DNA from: Lachnospiraceae bacterium
GTDB taxonomy: Bacteria; Bacillota; Clostridia; Lachnospirales; Lachnospiraceae
Direction: 5' to 3'
Assembly (NCBI GenBank): GCA_017518185.1
Contig: JAFWWB010000028.1
Location: forward strand, 1-36,877
Length of the DNA: 36,877 bases
How positions within the stretch are numbered: the stretch's first letter is position 1; each line of letters starts with the position of its first letter. Of this stretch, positions 7,948 through 18,128 are shown one piece after another. Both the position numbers and the translations under genes were made by a program. The notes under the pieces are model-generated. The model saw nothing but the letters and a program-made list of their open reading frames with translations. It was not told where the DNA came from and did not search any database.

Positions 7948-9660
7948 ATGGTGATAGCTTTTTACGGCGTATTGCTGGTTTTATCCTTTATATTTGCCGC
8001 AGCTTATATTTTTATGTGGCACAAGCATTTTGACGTGAACCTGAACATGGTATTCACACTGGTGCCTGTTGCCTGTCTGGGTTATGTGCTCAGCGAGCGG
8101 GCACAGGATCTGAATGATGCCCTCGTGGCCCAGCAGGTCATCTATATCGGCGGCTGTTTTTTGCAGCTTTTTATCCTTCTCTGCATCCTGGGACTCTGCA
8201 GGATAGAGGTCTCGAACCGGCAGCGTGCGATCCTGTTCATGCTGTCGGCCTGTATGTATGCGTCGGTCCTTACCATAGGCCAGACAGAGGTGTTTTACGC
8301 CGAGGCTTCCTTTGCCCCGGGGACGGGACTGGTGCGTGAGTACGGTCCGATGCATACGCTGTTCTATGTGGTCATCATCCTGGAATTCCTTGCCGGTATG
8401 CTGGCGATAATCTTTTCGCTCATGCACAAAGAGCAGGTCCCCCGCAGGATCATAACCCTCCTCATCATCCCCGATATCATATGTTTCCTGAGTTATTTTG
8501 TTGGACGCAAGCTTATACATTCGGTGGATATTGTACCTCTGGGCTATGTGCTGGCGGAGGTCGTGTTCCTGCTGATCGTATACAGGCTCAATCTTTATGA
8601 TGTTTCGGACACCGTGATCGATTCAATGATAAAGGAACAGTCGATCGGTTATATCTCATTTGATTTCGACCGCCGTTACCTGGGAAGCAATGAAGTGGCG
8701 AAGGAGATAGTGCCTGAGCTTAAGGGCGTGCTTCCGGATGAGAAGCTGGGAGAAACGGAGTCACAGAAGAAGATAAGGCACTTTCTGGATGAGTTTGAGG
8801 AGTCTTCCGCAAATAACAGCTTCAGATATATCCTGTATGATCCCGAGGGCGATGAGGATAAGGACCGTTTTTTTGCAGTGGAGGTGAGCTTCCTCTACGA
8901 CGGCAGCAGAAAACGCGGTTATATCGTAAGCTTTACGGATGATACCGCAAAGCAGAAGTACATCAGCCTTCTGGATGGCTACAACGAGAACCTGCAGGCG
9001 GAGGTTAAGGAAAAGACAAAGCATATCGAGGAGATGCATGACAATCTCATCATGAGCCTCGCAATGATGGTTGAAAGCCGTGATAATTCAACTGGAGGCC
9101 ATATCAAGCGTACCAGCGAGGGGGTACGTCTTCTGATAGAGGAGATCCTGAAGGAGGGCAGCTGTTCCCTTTCACAGGAGTTCTGCCACGATGTCATAAA
9201 GGCTGCCCCTATGCATGACCTCGGAAAGATCGCCGTAGACGATGCCATACTCAGGAAGCCCGGCCGTTTTACAGACGAGGAATTTGAGAAGATGAAGATG
9301 CATGCGGCCGAAGGCGCCCGCGTGATCCATGAGATACTGCTTAATACCGACGACGAGGCCTTTAAGCAGATTGCGGAGAACGTGGCCCATTACCATCACG
9401 AACGCTGGGACGGTTCAGGATATCCGGAGGGGCTTGCAGGGGAGGATATCCCCTTTGAGGCACGTATCATGGCCATCGCAGATGTGTATGATGCCCTGGT
9501 GAGCAAGCGTGTCTACAAGGAGGCCATGAGCTTTGAGGCGGCGGATGCCATAATCATGAAGGGCATGAGAAGCCAGTTCGATCCGGGACTTGAGAAGGCA
9601 TATATCAATGCAAGGCCCGGACTGGAGGAGTATTACAGTAAGACCACGGCGGCTGTCTGA
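7948..9660 (+). CDS. Membrane-bound HD-GYP domain c-di-GMP phosphodiesterase with 7TM sensor region
   Basis: 570 residues. ATG 7948 is preferred; an in-frame TTG at 7927 lacks a ribosome binding site, while GGGCAGGA precedes 7948. Seven hydrophobic segments fill residues 1-215, resembling the 7TM N-terminal region of some histidine kinases. A PAS-like segment (about 225-340), a short coiled stretch and an HD-GYP domain (about 365-565) follow. His385 (GGHIKRTSEG), His423-Asp424 (HDLGKIAVDD), the HYHHERWDGSG stretch and Gly491-Tyr492-Pro493 are intact, so hydrolysis of cyclic di-GMP is likely. The gene stands alone: no GGDEF cyclase or response regulator is adjacent. The ligand sensed by the membrane part is unknown. 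Confidence 0.85.
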   Translation: MVIAFYGVLLVLSFIFAAAYIFMWHKHFDVNLNMVFTLVPVACLGYVLSERAQDLNDALVAQQVIYIGGCFLQLFILLCILGLCRIEVSNRQRAILFMLSACMYASVLTIGQTEVFYAEASFAPGTGLVREYGPMHTLFYVVIILEFLAGMLAIIFSLMHKEQVPRRIITLLIIPDIICFLSYFVGRKLIHSVDIVPLGYVLAEVVFLLIVYRLNLYDVSDTVIDSMIKEQSIGYISFDFDRRYLGSNEVAKEIVPELKGVLPDEKLGETESQKKIRHFLDEFEESSANNSFRYILYDPEGDEDKDRFFAVEVSFLYDGSRKRGYIVSFTDDTAKQKYISLLDGYNENLQAEVKEKTKHIEEMHDNLIMSLAMMVESRDNSTGGHIKRTSEGVRLLIEEILKEGSCSLSQEFCHDVIKAAPMHDLGKIAVDDAILRKPGRFTDEEFEKMKMHAAEGARVIHEILLNTDDEAFKQIAENVAHYHHERWDGSGYPEGLAGEDIPFEARIMAIADVYDALVSKRVYKEAMSFEAADAIIMKGMRSQFDPGLEKAYINARPGLEEYYSKTTAAV

Positions 9661-9674
9661 GAAAGGGGGATTTT

Positions 9675-11169
<1,495 letters not shown>

Positions 11170-11197
11170 GCCTTAAAAACTCTATTGGTATTATCAG

Positions 11198-11225
11198 CCG
11201 GCGGCCTTGTGAGGCCGCCGGTTTT
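11198..11225 (+). terminator. Rho-independent terminator after gdhA
   Basis: A perfect 10-bp GC stem (CCGGCGGCCT with AGGCCGCCGG) around a TGTG loop is followed by TTTT. The predicted -35 of the next promoter lies in its loop and right arm. Confidence 0.85.
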
Positions 11226-11235
11226 GTGTTATAAT
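11207..11235 (+). promoter_or_regulatory. Predicted promoter of the formate dehydrogenase/Moco operon
   Basis: TTGTGA and a perfect TATAAT are separated by 17 bp with a TGT extended -10. The -35 overlaps the gdhA terminator hairpin. Transcription would start about 25 bases before the ATG at 11267, leaving no room for a molybdenum-cofactor riboswitch. Confidence 0.6.
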
Positions 11236-11266
11236 CATCATCAAAGTGCTGAAAAGGGGGTTTATG

Positions 11267-13108
11267 ATGAACCGAAGATTAGCCAAAAGAGGCAATATGA
11301 ATGATCGTATGGATATTGCTCTCAATAAGTTCCGATCCAGGATGACTTCATATCCGCCCGGAATGTGTCCGCTGGTGATGTACCGGTCGATACTGCAGAT
11401 GTCCATGAACCAGTCCTGCGGAAAGTGTGTGCCCTGCCGCGACGGCCTGGTGGAAGCAGAGAGGATGCTGAGGGATATCCTCAACGGTGATGCATCCGAG
11501 GATATACTGGACAGACTCAAAGCGCTCTGCATCATGATCTCCGAATCTGCGGACTGCGCCGTGGGCGTGGTCGCCGCAAATACCGTTCTGGATAGTTTAA
11601 AAGAATTCGCTGATGAGTACGAAAGCCATATAAAGCACAGGCGCTGCGTAGAGAACACGGAGCAGACCATTCCATGCATGACGCTCTGCCCCGCCCATGT
11701 GGATGTGCCGGGATATATCGCCCTCATCAAGGCAGGCGACTATGCGGGAGCCATAAACATGATAAGGGACAGGAATCCCTTCCCCACCGCCTGTGCAATG
11801 GTATGCGAGCATCCCTGCGAGAAGAAGTGCCGCAGGTCCATAATAGATGCCCCCATCAATATCAGGGGCCTTAAGAAGTATGCGGTTGACCAGGTGTCCG
11901 CCGATAAGGTGGCCACGCCTCCCGCAAACGTTAAGACAGGAAAGACCATAGCGATAGTGGGCGGCGGACCTTCAGGTCTCACAGCCGCTTATTTCCTTGC
12001 CCTCATGGGACACAAGTGCGTGGTCTTTGACGAACATGACAAGCTGGGCGGAATGCTCAGATACGGTATACCCGAGTACAGGCTTCCCAAGGCAAGGCTG
12101 GACGAGGATATCAATGCCATACTGAACGCAGGCGATATAGAGGTACGCACCAACACCAAGGTGGGCCGTGATATCAGCGTACAGGAGCTTAAGGATAAGT
12201 ACGATGCTGTATACCTTGGCCTGGGCGCACAGCTGGGCAACAGGATGCCTGTGGACAACGTGAACTGCAAGAATGTCATTCCCGCAGCTGATTTCCTTCA
12301 GGCCGTGGCAAGGGGCGAAGAGATAGATCTAAGCGGTAAGAGAGTGGCCCTTATCGGCGGCGGAAACGTGGCCATGGATGCGGCCAGGACTGCCGTGCGG
12401 CTTAAAGCCGAGACGGTCCACGTTTTTACACGTAAAAGAGATGATTATACCGCGCTTCAGTCCGAGATAGAGAGCGCCGTGCAGGAGGGTGTGCGTTTCC
12501 GCACGCTGCTGTCCTTCCTTCATCTGGAGGCGGACAAGGAGGATCCCGAAAAGATCGCGGCGGTATGGCTGCAGCCAGAGATAGTGGCGGAATATGACGA
12601 GTTCGGCTTTGTGAAGACTGAGCATTCAAGCAATTACCCTTACCGCTTCAAGTGCGATTATCTGATCCTGGGCGTGGGGCAGCGCTGCGATGTGGCGGAT
12701 TTTGATGCTGCAGGCATTCCTACCGAAAGAGGCAGGATACTGGCGGATGAGACCTGCGCCATAGAGGGGGCCGAGGGTGTCTTCTCCGGCGGAGACTGTG
12801 TAACCGGGCCTTCCACCGCCATCAATGCCATAGCTGCCGGCCAGGTGGCTGCGCATAACATAGACGAGTACCTGGGCTATCATCACAAGATAGTCCGTGA
12901 GGTAGAGGCTCCTCCTGCAAAGCCTAACAGGTGTGTGCCTACGGGCAGGGCAGAGATAGAAGAACGTGATCCCGTGGAGCGCAAGGATGACTTCCTGCAT
13001 GTGGAGGTTCCCATGACTCCGGAGGAGGCTGCAAGAGAGTCCGGAAGATGCCTGCGCTGTGACCACTTCGGCTGCGGCTCCATGGAAGGAGGTAGATGCG
13101 CATGGTAA
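11267..13108 (+). CDS. Formate dehydrogenase-associated flavoprotein: NuoF-tail plus GltD-like fusion
   Basis: 613 residues. ATG 11267 sits 6 bases after AGGGGG; ATG 11264 and ATG 11297 are alternatives. Residues ~25-115 match the C-terminal [4Fe-4S] domain of NuoF/HydB-type subunits (SCGKCVPCRDG, Cys51/54/57 and probably Cys97) without the NADH/FMN domain that normally precedes it. The rest is a GltD/NfnB-like FAD/NAD(P) oxidoreductase: cysteine cluster region (CAMVCEHPCEKKC), FAD motif GGGPSGLTAAYFLALMG, second nucleotide motif GGGNVAMDAARTAVRLK, and SGGDCVTGPSTAINAIAAG. A C-terminal Cys group (CLRCDHFGCGSMEGGRC) may bind another cluster. It overlaps fdhA by 7 bases, so it very probably carries electrons between formate dehydrogenase and NAD(P)H or ferredoxin. 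The carrier cannot be read from the sequence. Confidence 0.8.
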   Translation: MNRRLAKRGNMNDRMDIALNKFRSRMTSYPPGMCPLVMYRSILQMSMNQSCGKCVPCRDGLVEAERMLRDILNGDASEDILDRLKALCIMISESADCAVGVVAANTVLDSLKEFADEYESHIKHRRCVENTEQTIPCMTLCPAHVDVPGYIALIKAGDYAGAINMIRDRNPFPTACAMVCEHPCEKKCRRSIIDAPINIRGLKKYAVDQVSADKVATPPANVKTGKTIAIVGGGPSGLTAAYFLALMGHKCVVFDEHDKLGGMLRYGIPEYRLPKARLDEDINAILNAGDIEVRTNTKVGRDISVQELKDKYDAVYLGLGAQLGNRMPVDNVNCKNVIPAADFLQAVARGEEIDLSGKRVALIGGGNVAMDAARTAVRLKAETVHVFTRKRDDYTALQSEIESAVQEGVRFRTLLSFLHLEADKEDPEKIAAVWLQPEIVAEYDEFGFVKTEHSSNYPYRFKCDYLILGVGQRCDVADFDAAGIPTERGRILADETCAIEGAEGVFSGGDCVTGPSTAINAIAAGQVAAHNIDEYLGYHHKIVREVEAPPAKPNRCVPTGRAEIEERDPVERKDDFLHVEVPMTPEEAARESGRCLRCDHFGCGSMEGGRCAW

Positions 13109-15807
13109 ACATAACCATCAACGGAAAGCAATACGAGGCTAAGGAAGGGACCAAGATCCTTAATTTCTGCAGGGAAGCGGGAATAGAGATCCCCACTCTC
13201 TGTCATCTGAAGGATTACAGTGATATAGGCTCCTGCAGGCTCTGCATGGTGGAGATAGAAGGCTATGACAAGCTTTTTGCGGCCTGCCGGACCAAGGTGG
13301 AAGAGGGCATGGTCATCACCACCGAATCCGAAAGGCTCACACAGTACCGTAAGGAGATGCTCAGGCTCATACTCTCAAACCATGTGGTAGACTGTATGAA
13401 CTGTTCACAGAACGGCCACTGCAGGCTTCAGCACCTCTGCAATATCTACGGCATACAGGATACGCCCTACGCCGGTTCCAGGCGCAAGATCGAGGGGAAG
13501 CTTCCGAAGCTGGATTCCAATCCCTTCTTAAGCTACGATCCCGGCAAGTGCGTACACTGCCAGCGCTGTATAAGCGCCTGTCACAGGGCGGCTGTCAACG
13601 GTGCGATGAACAGCGGCAGGATCGGAGTGTTTCATACCGTAGAGGCTCCCTTCGGTCCTGACTGGAAGAGTTCGGGCTGCGAGTCCTGCGGAAACTGTGC
13701 CGCGGCATGTCCCACCGGTGCCATGACGCTGAAACGCCAGAAGAAATACAGGAACTGGGAAGTAAAGAAGGTGCTCACCACCTGTCCGCACTGCGCTACC
13801 GGCTGCCAGTATTATCTGGTGGTAAAGGACAACAGGATAGTGGATGTGGAGCCGGCAGACGGTCCTTCAAACCATAATCTGCTCTGCGTAAAAGGAAGGT
13901 CGGGAAGCTTTGATTTCGTGCATGCCGATGACCGTATCCGTACGCCGCTCATAAAAAATAAAGAGACCGGAGAGTTCGAGCCTGTCAGCTGGGATGAGGC
14001 GATCTCCTATACTGCAAAGCGCTTCATGGAGCTTAAGGAGAAATACGGCGGGGAAGCCCTGGCCGGCTTTGCCTGCTCCAGATCAGCAAACGAAGACATA
14101 TACATGGTGCAGAAGATGGTACGTACCTGCTTCGGTACCAATAATACGGATAACTGCGCCCGGGTCTGCCATTCGGCAACGGTGGCGGGTCTTGCGAAGA
14201 CCCTGGGGTCAGGCGCTATGACCAATCCCATCTATGACATAACCCATGATGTGGACTGCATACTGCTGGTGGGTTCGAACCCCGAAGAAGCACATCCTGT
14301 GGTTGGCATGCAGATCCGCCAGGCGGTGCAGAAGGGCACAAGGCTCATAGTGGTGGATCCCAGATCGATCGGCCTTTCGAAGGAGGCGGACATACATCTG
14401 AAGCTCCGTCCCGGTACCAACGTGGCCTTTGCCAACGGCATGATACATGTGATGATAAAGGAAGACCTGGTGGATCATGCTTACATAGATGAGTTTACCG
14501 AGGATTATGAAAAGCTTAAGGCGCTGGTGGAGGATTACACTCCCGAGAAGGTGGGAGAGATCTGCCATATAGATCCCGACAAGCTGGTGGAAGCGGCGCG
14601 GATGTACGCCACCGCAAAGAAGGCTCCCATCATCTACTGCCTGGGTGTCACCGAGCATTCCAGCGGTACGGAGGGCGTCATGAGCATGTCCAACATGGCC
14701 CTTATCTGCGGCAAGGTGGGACGCAGCGGCTGCGGCGTGAATCCTTTAAGAGGCCAGAACAACGTTCAGGGGGCCTGCGATATGGGAGCGCTGCCTACGG
14801 ATTATCCCGGCTATCAGAAGGTGGATAACCCTGAAGTGAGAGAGAAATTCGAAAAGGCCTGGGGCGTGAGCCTGAACCCGAATCCGGGTCTTAAGGCTAC
14901 CGATGTTTTCCCGGCAGCCATAGAAGGAAAGATAAAGGGACTCTATATCTGCGGAGAAGATCCCGTGGTGACGGATCCCGATTCGGCCCATATACGCCAT
15001 GCACTGGGATGCCTGGAGTTCTTCGTGATACAGGAGCTCTTCATGACCGAGACCGCAAAGCTGGCGGACGTCATACTTCCCGGCAGGAGCTACGCCGAGA
15101 AGGAAGGTACCTTCTCCAATACGGAGCGCAGGGTACAGCGTATAAGGACAGCCGTTACCGTGGAAGGTGATATGAGGCTGGACACCGATATACTCACGGA
15201 TCTCATGAATGCCATGGGTTATCCCCAGAAGCGCATGAGCGCAGCGGAGATAATGGACGAGATCGCATCCGTCACACCCAGCTTCGCAGGTATATCCCAT
15301 GCAAGACTGGATGCCGGAGAGACTCTGCAGTGGCCCTGCAAGACAAAGGAAGATAAGGGTACGCCCATCATGCACGTGGGCAGGCCGGTCAGAGGGAAGG
15401 CTCTGCTCTATCCCGCTGAGTATAAGCCGGCACAGGAGCTACCCGATGAGGAGTATCCTTTCGTGCTCACCACGGGCCGTATCCTTTATCACTATAATGC
15501 AGCAGCCATGACCTCCAGGGTTCCGGGCCTTGTGGAGATCTCCGGCGAGGGCTTCATAGAAGTGAACTATAAAGACGCGGAGAGGCTGGGGATAAAGAAC
15601 GGCGAGCGTATCGCAGTCAGCAGCCGCCGCGGTTCCATAACGGCAACGGCAAGAGTGGGACGCAAGGTTTCCGAGGGCGAGACCTGGATGCCTTTCCACT
15701 TTACGGATTCTCCGGTGAACATGCTTACCAATGCCGCACTGGATGACTTCGCCCGCATACCCGAGTACAAGGTCTGCGCGGTCAATATCGAGAAGATCAA
15801 AGAATAA
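13102..15807 (+). CDS. fdhA: Formate dehydrogenase, molybdopterin-dependent catalytic subunit (cysteine type)
   Basis: 901 residues. ATG 13102 is 8 bases from AAGGAGGT; ATG 13096 is only 2 bases away. Order of domains: [2Fe-2S] ferredoxin (Cys34, 45, 48, 62), NuoG-type His-Cys3 site (NHVVDCMNCSQNGHC), two [4Fe-4S] sites (CVHCQRCISAC, CESCGNCAAACP), the Mo-proximal [4Fe-4S] (CPHCATGC), the molybdopterin oxidoreductase core and the dinucleotide-binding tail. The active-site position is Cys356 in ARVCHSATVAGL, encoded by TGC where selenocysteine enzymes have TGA, so no SECIS element is needed. It oxidises formate to CO2 or works in reverse. The extra N-terminal clusters fit a soluble NAD(P)- or ferredoxin-linked enzyme. 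A related NuoG-like oxidoreductase is less likely given the RVCH motif and the downstream Moco genes. Confidence 0.9.
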   Translation: MVNITINGKQYEAKEGTKILNFCREAGIEIPTLCHLKDYSDIGSCRLCMVEIEGYDKLFAACRTKVEEGMVITTESERLTQYRKEMLRLILSNHVVDCMNCSQNGHCRLQHLCNIYGIQDTPYAGSRRKIEGKLPKLDSNPFLSYDPGKCVHCQRCISACHRAAVNGAMNSGRIGVFHTVEAPFGPDWKSSGCESCGNCAAACPTGAMTLKRQKKYRNWEVKKVLTTCPHCATGCQYYLVVKDNRIVDVEPADGPSNHNLLCVKGRSGSFDFVHADDRIRTPLIKNKETGEFEPVSWDEAISYTAKRFMELKEKYGGEALAGFACSRSANEDIYMVQKMVRTCFGTNNTDNCARVCHSATVAGLAKTLGSGAMTNPIYDITHDVDCILLVGSNPEEAHPVVGMQIRQAVQKGTRLIVVDPRSIGLSKEADIHLKLRPGTNVAFANGMIHVMIKEDLVDHAYIDEFTEDYEKLKALVEDYTPEKVGEICHIDPDKLVEAARMYATAKKAPIIYCLGVTEHSSGTEGVMSMSNMALICGKVGRSGCGVNPLRGQNNVQGACDMGALPTDYPGYQKVDNPEVREKFEKAWGVSLNPNPGLKATDVFPAAIEGKIKGLYICGEDPVVTDPDSAHIRHALGCLEFFVIQELFMTETAKLADVILPGRSYAEKEGTFSNTERRVQRIRTAVTVEGDMRLDTDILTDLMNAMGYPQKRMSAAEIMDEIASVTPSFAGISHARLDAGETLQWPCKTKEDKGTPIMHVGRPVRGKALLYPAEYKPAQELPDEEYPFVLTTGRILYHYNAAAMTSRVPGLVEISGEGFIEVNYKDAERLGIKNGERIAVSSRRGSITATARVGRKVSEGETWMPFHFTDSPVNMLTNAALDDFARIPEYKVCAVNIEKIKE

Positions 15808-15821
15808 GCAAGGGGGGAGTG

Positions 15822-17027
15822 ATGGAGATAGAAGAGGCTGTTAATGCTCTTACAGGCGCTGTCACTCCGATAAAGGACAGGGAGCTTTTACCTCTGCGGG
15901 AGGCCTTCGGGCGTATCCTGGCGGAAGGGGTGAAAGCCCCTTTTTCCGTTCCCTCTTTTCCGAAATCCGCCATGGACGGATATGCAGTGCGTTCCGCCGA
16001 TGTGGCTGACGCTTCGGGGGATGCGCCTGTCAGGCTGAAGGTTTCGGGCGAACTCCTGGCGGGAGAGGCTTTTTCAAAAGCAGGCTGGAAGGGGACGGAT
16101 ACGGCAGGCACCGCCTTCAGGGTGATGACCGGGGCTGAAGTGCCTGCAGGCTATGACGCCGTGGTGCGGCAGGAGGATACGGACAGAGGTGAGGAAGAGG
16201 TCTCCGTATACAGATCCGTCTCTCCTTATATGAATTACTGCCGTGTGGGCGAGGATATCAGGGAAGGCGAAGAGGTGCTCAGTGCCGGCAGCAGGATAGG
16301 CCGCATAGAGGCGGGAGTGCTGGCAAGCCTGGGTCTTGCGGAGGTAAGCGTGCTCCGGAGGATAAAGGTGCATATCATATCCACGGGAACCGAGCTTACG
16401 GAGCCGGGAAGCGCCCTTACGGAGGGAAAGATATACAACAGCATTGCCTATACTCTTGAAGCTGCCCTGACGGACAGCTGCTATGAAGTGAGTTCGGAGA
16501 TCTGCGGCGATGAGCGTGACGGGATAAAGACAGCACTTGAGGCTGCGCTTAAAGACAGCGATGTGGTGATGACCACCGGAGGCGTATCAGTAGGGAAGGC
16601 GGATCTTCTGCCGGAGGTGCTTGAGAGCATCGGAGCCGTGAAGCTTTTTTCACGGGTGAACATACAGCCGGGGACACCGACCATAGGCAGCGTTAAGGAC
16701 GGAAAAGCGATCTTAAGCCTCTCGGGAAATCCCTATGCCGCGGTGGCAAATTTTGATATATATTTTCCGGAGCTTGCAGCAAAACTTACGGGCTGCGGTT
16801 CATTACTGCCCGTAACGGAAAAGGCTGTGCTGGACAGTCCCTATGAAAAAGTAAATCATATGAGGAGGCTGCTGAGGGCAAAATACCGGAACGGAAGGGT
16901 GAACCTTCCGGTGAAGTCCCATGCTTCTTCGGTACTCAGCAATCTCCTGGAATGCAACTGCTATATAGACCTTCCTGCAGGGACAGCGGTCTCGCCGGGG
17001 GATACCGTCACAGTAAGGATAATGTAA
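15822..17027 (+). CDS. moeA: Molybdopterin molybdenumtransferase MoeA
   Basis: 401 residues, typical MoeA length. It inserts molybdate into adenylylated molybdopterin. The ATG is just after AGGGGGGAG; a GTG three bases upstream is in frame but overlaps the ribosome binding site. Seen motifs are FPKSAMDGYAVRSADV near the N-terminus, VMTGAEVPAGYDAVVRQED, the MoCF-fold motif STGTELTEPG, TTGGVSVGKADLLPEV and LSGNPYAAVANFD. It lies 14 bases after fdhA in the same operon, where it would serve the dehydrogenase directly. Confidence 0.92.
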   Translation: MEIEEAVNALTGAVTPIKDRELLPLREAFGRILAEGVKAPFSVPSFPKSAMDGYAVRSADVADASGDAPVRLKVSGELLAGEAFSKAGWKGTDTAGTAFRVMTGAEVPAGYDAVVRQEDTDRGEEEVSVYRSVSPYMNYCRVGEDIREGEEVLSAGSRIGRIEAGVLASLGLAEVSVLRRIKVHIISTGTELTEPGSALTEGKIYNSIAYTLEAALTDSCYEVSSEICGDERDGIKTALEAALKDSDVVMTTGGVSVGKADLLPEVLESIGAVKLFSRVNIQPGTPTIGSVKDGKAILSLSGNPYAAVANFDIYFPELAAKLTGCGSLLPVTEKAVLDSPYEKVNHMRRLLRAKYRNGRVNLPVKSHASSVLSNLLECNCYIDLPAGTAVSPGDTVTVRIM

Positions 17028-17039
17028 AGCGGAAAACAG

Positions 17040-18128
17040 ATGACACAGCTTTTTGAAAAGCGGAGCTATTCCGTCGGTATACTGGCCGGCGGCAAGAGCA
17101 CCCGCATGGGCAGCAACAAGGCCCTGCTTGAATTTCAGAACGAGACTCTCCTGGGAAGGCTGACAAGACGCTTTGCCGGCTCTGATCTTATGGTCTCCGC
17201 ATCCGGTAAAGGGATTTATGAGGCTGCAGGGGCGCGTTTTGTCTACGATGAGATAAAGGAGACCGGCCCCATAGAGGGTATAAGACAGCTGCTCCTTAAT
17301 GCAAAGGAGGAGTATGTCTTTGTCTGCGCCGTGGATATGCCTTTTGTAGACATTGACGTGGCGGAATATCTGGCGCAGTTCATCTCTTCCGACTATGACT
17401 GTTACGTGCTGGCGGACGAGGACAGGATACATCCCCTCTGCGCCATCTACTCAAAGAAGGCCCTTCCGGCCATAGAAGCCCTCATACGGGAGGGAAAGTA
17501 CTGCCTGCGCGCCATCTTTGACAGGGTGCGCACTAAGTTCATAGATATAAGGCTTTCGGCTCTGGACCGCAAAGCCGTTAAGAACATAAATACCAAGGAT
17601 GAATTCAGGGCATTGAGCCTGCCGGTGATATTCGCAGTCAGCGGTTATCACAATTCGGGCAAGACCTGGCTCATAGAAAGACTGATAAATGAGTTCAAAG
17701 GCGCAGGCTATTCGGTCGGCGTGATCAAGCATGACGGCAATGACCACATTTCAGAAGCAGAGGGAACGGATACGAAAAGGTGTATGGCGGCAGGAGCCGT
17801 CAGCACGGCTGTCTTCTCGGAGTCGGGATACCTGATAAGCTCGCACAGGGCTGTCGATGAGAAGCGGCTTATAGAGCATATGAAGGCGGAAACGCCGCCG
17901 CCGGATATCATCATCCTGGAAGGCTTTAAGCATACGGCTTATCCGAAGCTGGAGCTGGTAAGAAAGGAGATACATCCGGAGAGTGTGGCGGATAAAGACA
18001 GCCTCATATGCCTGGTCAGCGATATCCTTTCCCCCGAGACCGTATCCTGTCCCGTATTCGGGCCGGATGAGGTGAAGGGGATATTTTTATGCCTTCTGGA
18101 TCATTTCGGAATGGAGAAAAACCAATGA
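17040..18128 (+). CDS. mobAB: MobA-MobB fusion: molybdenum cofactor guanylyltransferase with MobB GTP-binding domain
   Basis: 362 residues combining two proteins usually encoded separately. Residues 1-~195 are MobA (GILAGGKSTRMGSNKALLEF nucleotide-binding start and a central CAVDMPF motif), which adds GMP to molybdopterin to give the bis-MGD cofactor used by formate dehydrogenases. Residues ~197-362 are MobB, with Walker A GYHNSGKT at 202-209, VGVIKHDGNDH and ILEGFKHTAYPKLELVR. The join is direct, without a long linker. The start is 12 bases after moeA with only a weak ribosome binding site, suggesting coupling. Its stop overlaps the next start (ATGA). Confidence 0.9.
   Translation: MTQLFEKRSYSVGILAGGKSTRMGSNKALLEFQNETLLGRLTRRFAGSDLMVSASGKGIYEAAGARFVYDEIKETGPIEGIRQLLLNAKEEYVFVCAVDMPFVDIDVAEYLAQFISSDYDCYVLADEDRIHPLCAIYSKKALPAIEALIREGKYCLRAIFDRVRTKFIDIRLSALDRKAVKNINTKDEFRALSLPVIFAVSGYHNSGKTWLIERLINEFKGAGYSVGVIKHDGNDHISEAEGTDTKRCMAAGAVSTAVFSESGYLISSHRAVDEKRLIEHMKAETPPPDIIILEGFKHTAYPKLELVRKEIHPESVADKDSLICLVSDILSPETVSCPVFGPDEVKGIFLCLLDHFGMEKNQ

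Noticed and set aside
7898-7954. 18-codon leader ORF overlapping the HD-GYP start, with a GGGGAGG site
   Set aside because: The perfect TATAAT at 7903-7908 lies inside it, so the predicted transcript begins after its start codon.
11226-11266. Molybdenum-cofactor riboswitch before the Moco operon
   Set aside because: The leader is too short for such an element, and no structured region is seen.
13096-13101. Earlier fdhA start at ATG 13096
   Set aside because: It is only 2 bases from the Shine-Dalgarno sequence, while ATG 13102 has normal spacing.
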